A stretch of DNA of 64,000 nucleotides. Source: Gymnogyps californianus. Its lineage: Eukaryota > Chordata > Aves > Accipitriformes > Cathartidae. The stretch spans positions 4,154,001-4,218,000 of the forward strand of contig NC_059479.1 in the NCBI RefSeq assembly GCF_018139145.2, written 5' to 3'. This document shows positions 62,159-64,000 of this stretch, piece after piece. Position numbers and translations under genes: made by a program. Within the stretch, counting starts at the first letter, position 1, and every line of letters begins with the position of its first letter. The notes under the pieces are model-generated. The model was not told the DNA's origin, searched no databases, and saw only the letters and a list, made by a program, of their open reading frames with translations.

Positions 62159-64000
62159 TGCATTGTTCAAGAACTTAGGCAGTCCTTTCAGAGACAGATC
62201 AAGCCAAAAGGGTAACATGCAGTGGAGGCATTTCTATTTTTAATCTACAGACACATTCTCCTTCAAAAATGGATTCACTGATAATGGGAGAGGGGAGACC
62301 ATGAGAACCATTGCGATACTTCAGTAACACTGGATGCCATAAGGATGTACGAATGTACAACTGCAAATGGTCACTGACACATACAGTAATTGAGATACAC
62401 TTAAAGATAGTTTCCAGGCATTTTTATAAGGTCAATTTACCTTTACTACCATCCTACAAAAAAACCCTGGCTATTATTTATTCTTACTCTGTCCTCAAAG
62501 TATGAAAGAAGTATGTATTTTCTAATGCTGAGCACTAACTTCATAGGCAATCCAATCATACACACTAACAAAATTACAAAGTACAAAGAAAGGAAATAAG
62601 TAGTAAGATAAAAAGGAACTTTTTGTATGACCTACAGACAGCCAAAGATTTGGATTGTATTGCTGCTGGATACTGACTTTTAAATTGTTTGTCAATGAAT
62701 CAGTTGACCCTTTAACCTTTGTTTCTATGTTGAAATTGTAAAAAGGGAAAAATATGTGAGTTTCCAAAGTAAGAATCTGAATAAACAATTAAATATACTG
62801 GCAAACAGATTTAACACTACCACATAGAACGGTTCTTGTTATCTCTTGCCAAAAGATGGAGCTTCATATAGGAATAATATTCCCTCCAAGTTATCTCACC
62901 AGACTGGTATTTTCCTTTTGGGAAGAAATAACTTCTCCTAAAATAAGTTTATTTTCTCAAGTACAATGAAATGGATATTTTCATTTTAGAAACATTCATT
63001 ATTCAAGGGGGAGAAATCTTGAGACCGCTATCACCAGAAATTCATTCTTTACATACATTTTTGTCAAATATTAGCATAATCTCTAAATGCAAACAGGGCA
63101 AAAGACAATGAAAGTTGTTATTATTCTAGCATGTAGATACACAAGCTTTCCAAATTTGAAATTCAATCACATCGGTACAGAGGATTATGAAACATCTGGT
63201 CCTGAGTATTTGACTGAGGAATTACGTAGCAAGGACTGGGTCGTACTACTTTTGCCTCAAATTGGTACATTCACAAATGTATGCATTGCACCACTGTAAC
63301 TTTGTCAATTCTCTTAAATTTCCAGTTGAAAGGCAACTTGCATGATTTTCTTAAGTAGCACAGGAACCTACTTCAAATTATGCTGTTCCACATCTCATAT
63401 TCTGCTTATACAAGCATCATATCATAAATATACAAAACATAACATTTTTCTGATGAGCAACCAAGAAATAATAATTCAAGCATTTTTTAAAATTACTGCT
63501 GTCAGCATTTTGACGAGACTATTCCTGTGAAACAGCTGCTGTTATATGACTATAAAGTAGGCTATGTATCTAGAAAAACAGTGAATAAACTATCACTTTA
63601 AGCTGTTTCTAGTGTTAGCTAAGCTCGAAACATATTTTATTTGTATCATATTTTAATGCTGGATTAACTGGAGACAACTTCTATTTCTTGTATCCTGTTT
63701 CTCCCTAATTATAAGTGTCTTGTATTTAATTACAGAAAGAGTGCTAATGACATCATCTTACCTTATATTAGCTACAATAAATTCTGCCTTGTTTTCCAGA
63801 GTGATATCTAACCAAGTCGTAGAGAGTTGGTTAGACGTTCCATCTCAAGCAACCTAGGTTCACCAACTCCTTTCTATTCTTTCTTTGGGTAAACCAGAGT
63901 TATTGCTTCCTATCAAAGTGTTATTTTAGTTACTCAATAATCATGATGACTTTATTCATATTACCAAAAAACTATAGGAGCATGAAAAAAAAAAGTATAA

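Larger units (their letters stand above)
49709..64000. other. AT-rich noncoding DNA, no gene seen
   Basis: No frame exceeds about 100 codons and none is recognisable. It contains A/T homopolymers (14 Ts at 50040, 16 As at 53629, 13 Ts at 57789 next to an eight-C run at 57810), a strong hairpin at 55451-55472 and a purine-rich strand bias at 61707-62158. No transposon end or RNA gene was recognised. Older repeats may be present but unreadable by eye. Confidence 0.6.

Overview
The window looks like about 64 kb of nuclear DNA from a bird, either gene-free intergenic DNA or the inside of a very large intron. The avian call rests on its repeats. There is a 2.5 kb CR1 LINE with the typical CR1 3' end (3' UTR hairpin, then ATTCTATG/ATTCTGTA octamers). 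There is a second, minus-strand CR1 3' fragment, and there are two LTR remnants of the type linked to avian ERVL-class endogenous retroviruses. The background is AT-rich, with many A/T homopolymer runs and chance reading frames of 60-120 codons that begin at arbitrary triplets. No bacterial gene, tRNA, rRNA, CRISPR array or telomeric repeat was seen.

Layout: 1-6560 is AT-rich single-copy-looking DNA, ending in a more mixed-composition block (about 5600-6560) that may be conserved noncoding sequence. 6560-7160 is an unassigned GC-rich block that runs into an LTR remnant ending at 7686. 7687-17440 is AT-rich, with a compound microsatellite (8757-8824), a 35-nt homopyrimidine run (15894-15928) and a perfect 22-bp palindrome (16821-16842). 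17441-19922 is the plus-strand, 5'-truncated CR1. 19923-28650 is AT-rich. 28651-28722 is a second LTR 3' end. 28723-38440 is AT-rich. 38444-38890 is a sharply bounded, strongly GC-rich island of unknown identity, followed after an AT-rich gap by a second mixed-GC block (38985-39230). 39231-49555 is AT-rich with small palindromes. 49556-49708 is the minus-strand CR1 tail. 49709-64000 is AT-rich with a few hairpins and a purine-rich strand bias near 61.7-62.2 kb.

The only recognisable protein-coding sequence is the CR1 ORF2 (endonuclease and reverse transcriptase). It is broken by three frameshifts and two stop codons, so it is a dead copy. No host gene, exon or promoter could be supported. The items most worth a second look are the GC island at 38.4-38.9 kb, the 22-bp palindrome at 16.8 kb, the unassigned GC block beside the LTR at 6.6-7.2 kb, and the unusual pentanucleotide end of the CR1 fragment at 49.56 kb. 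I found nothing that amounts to a new biological system.
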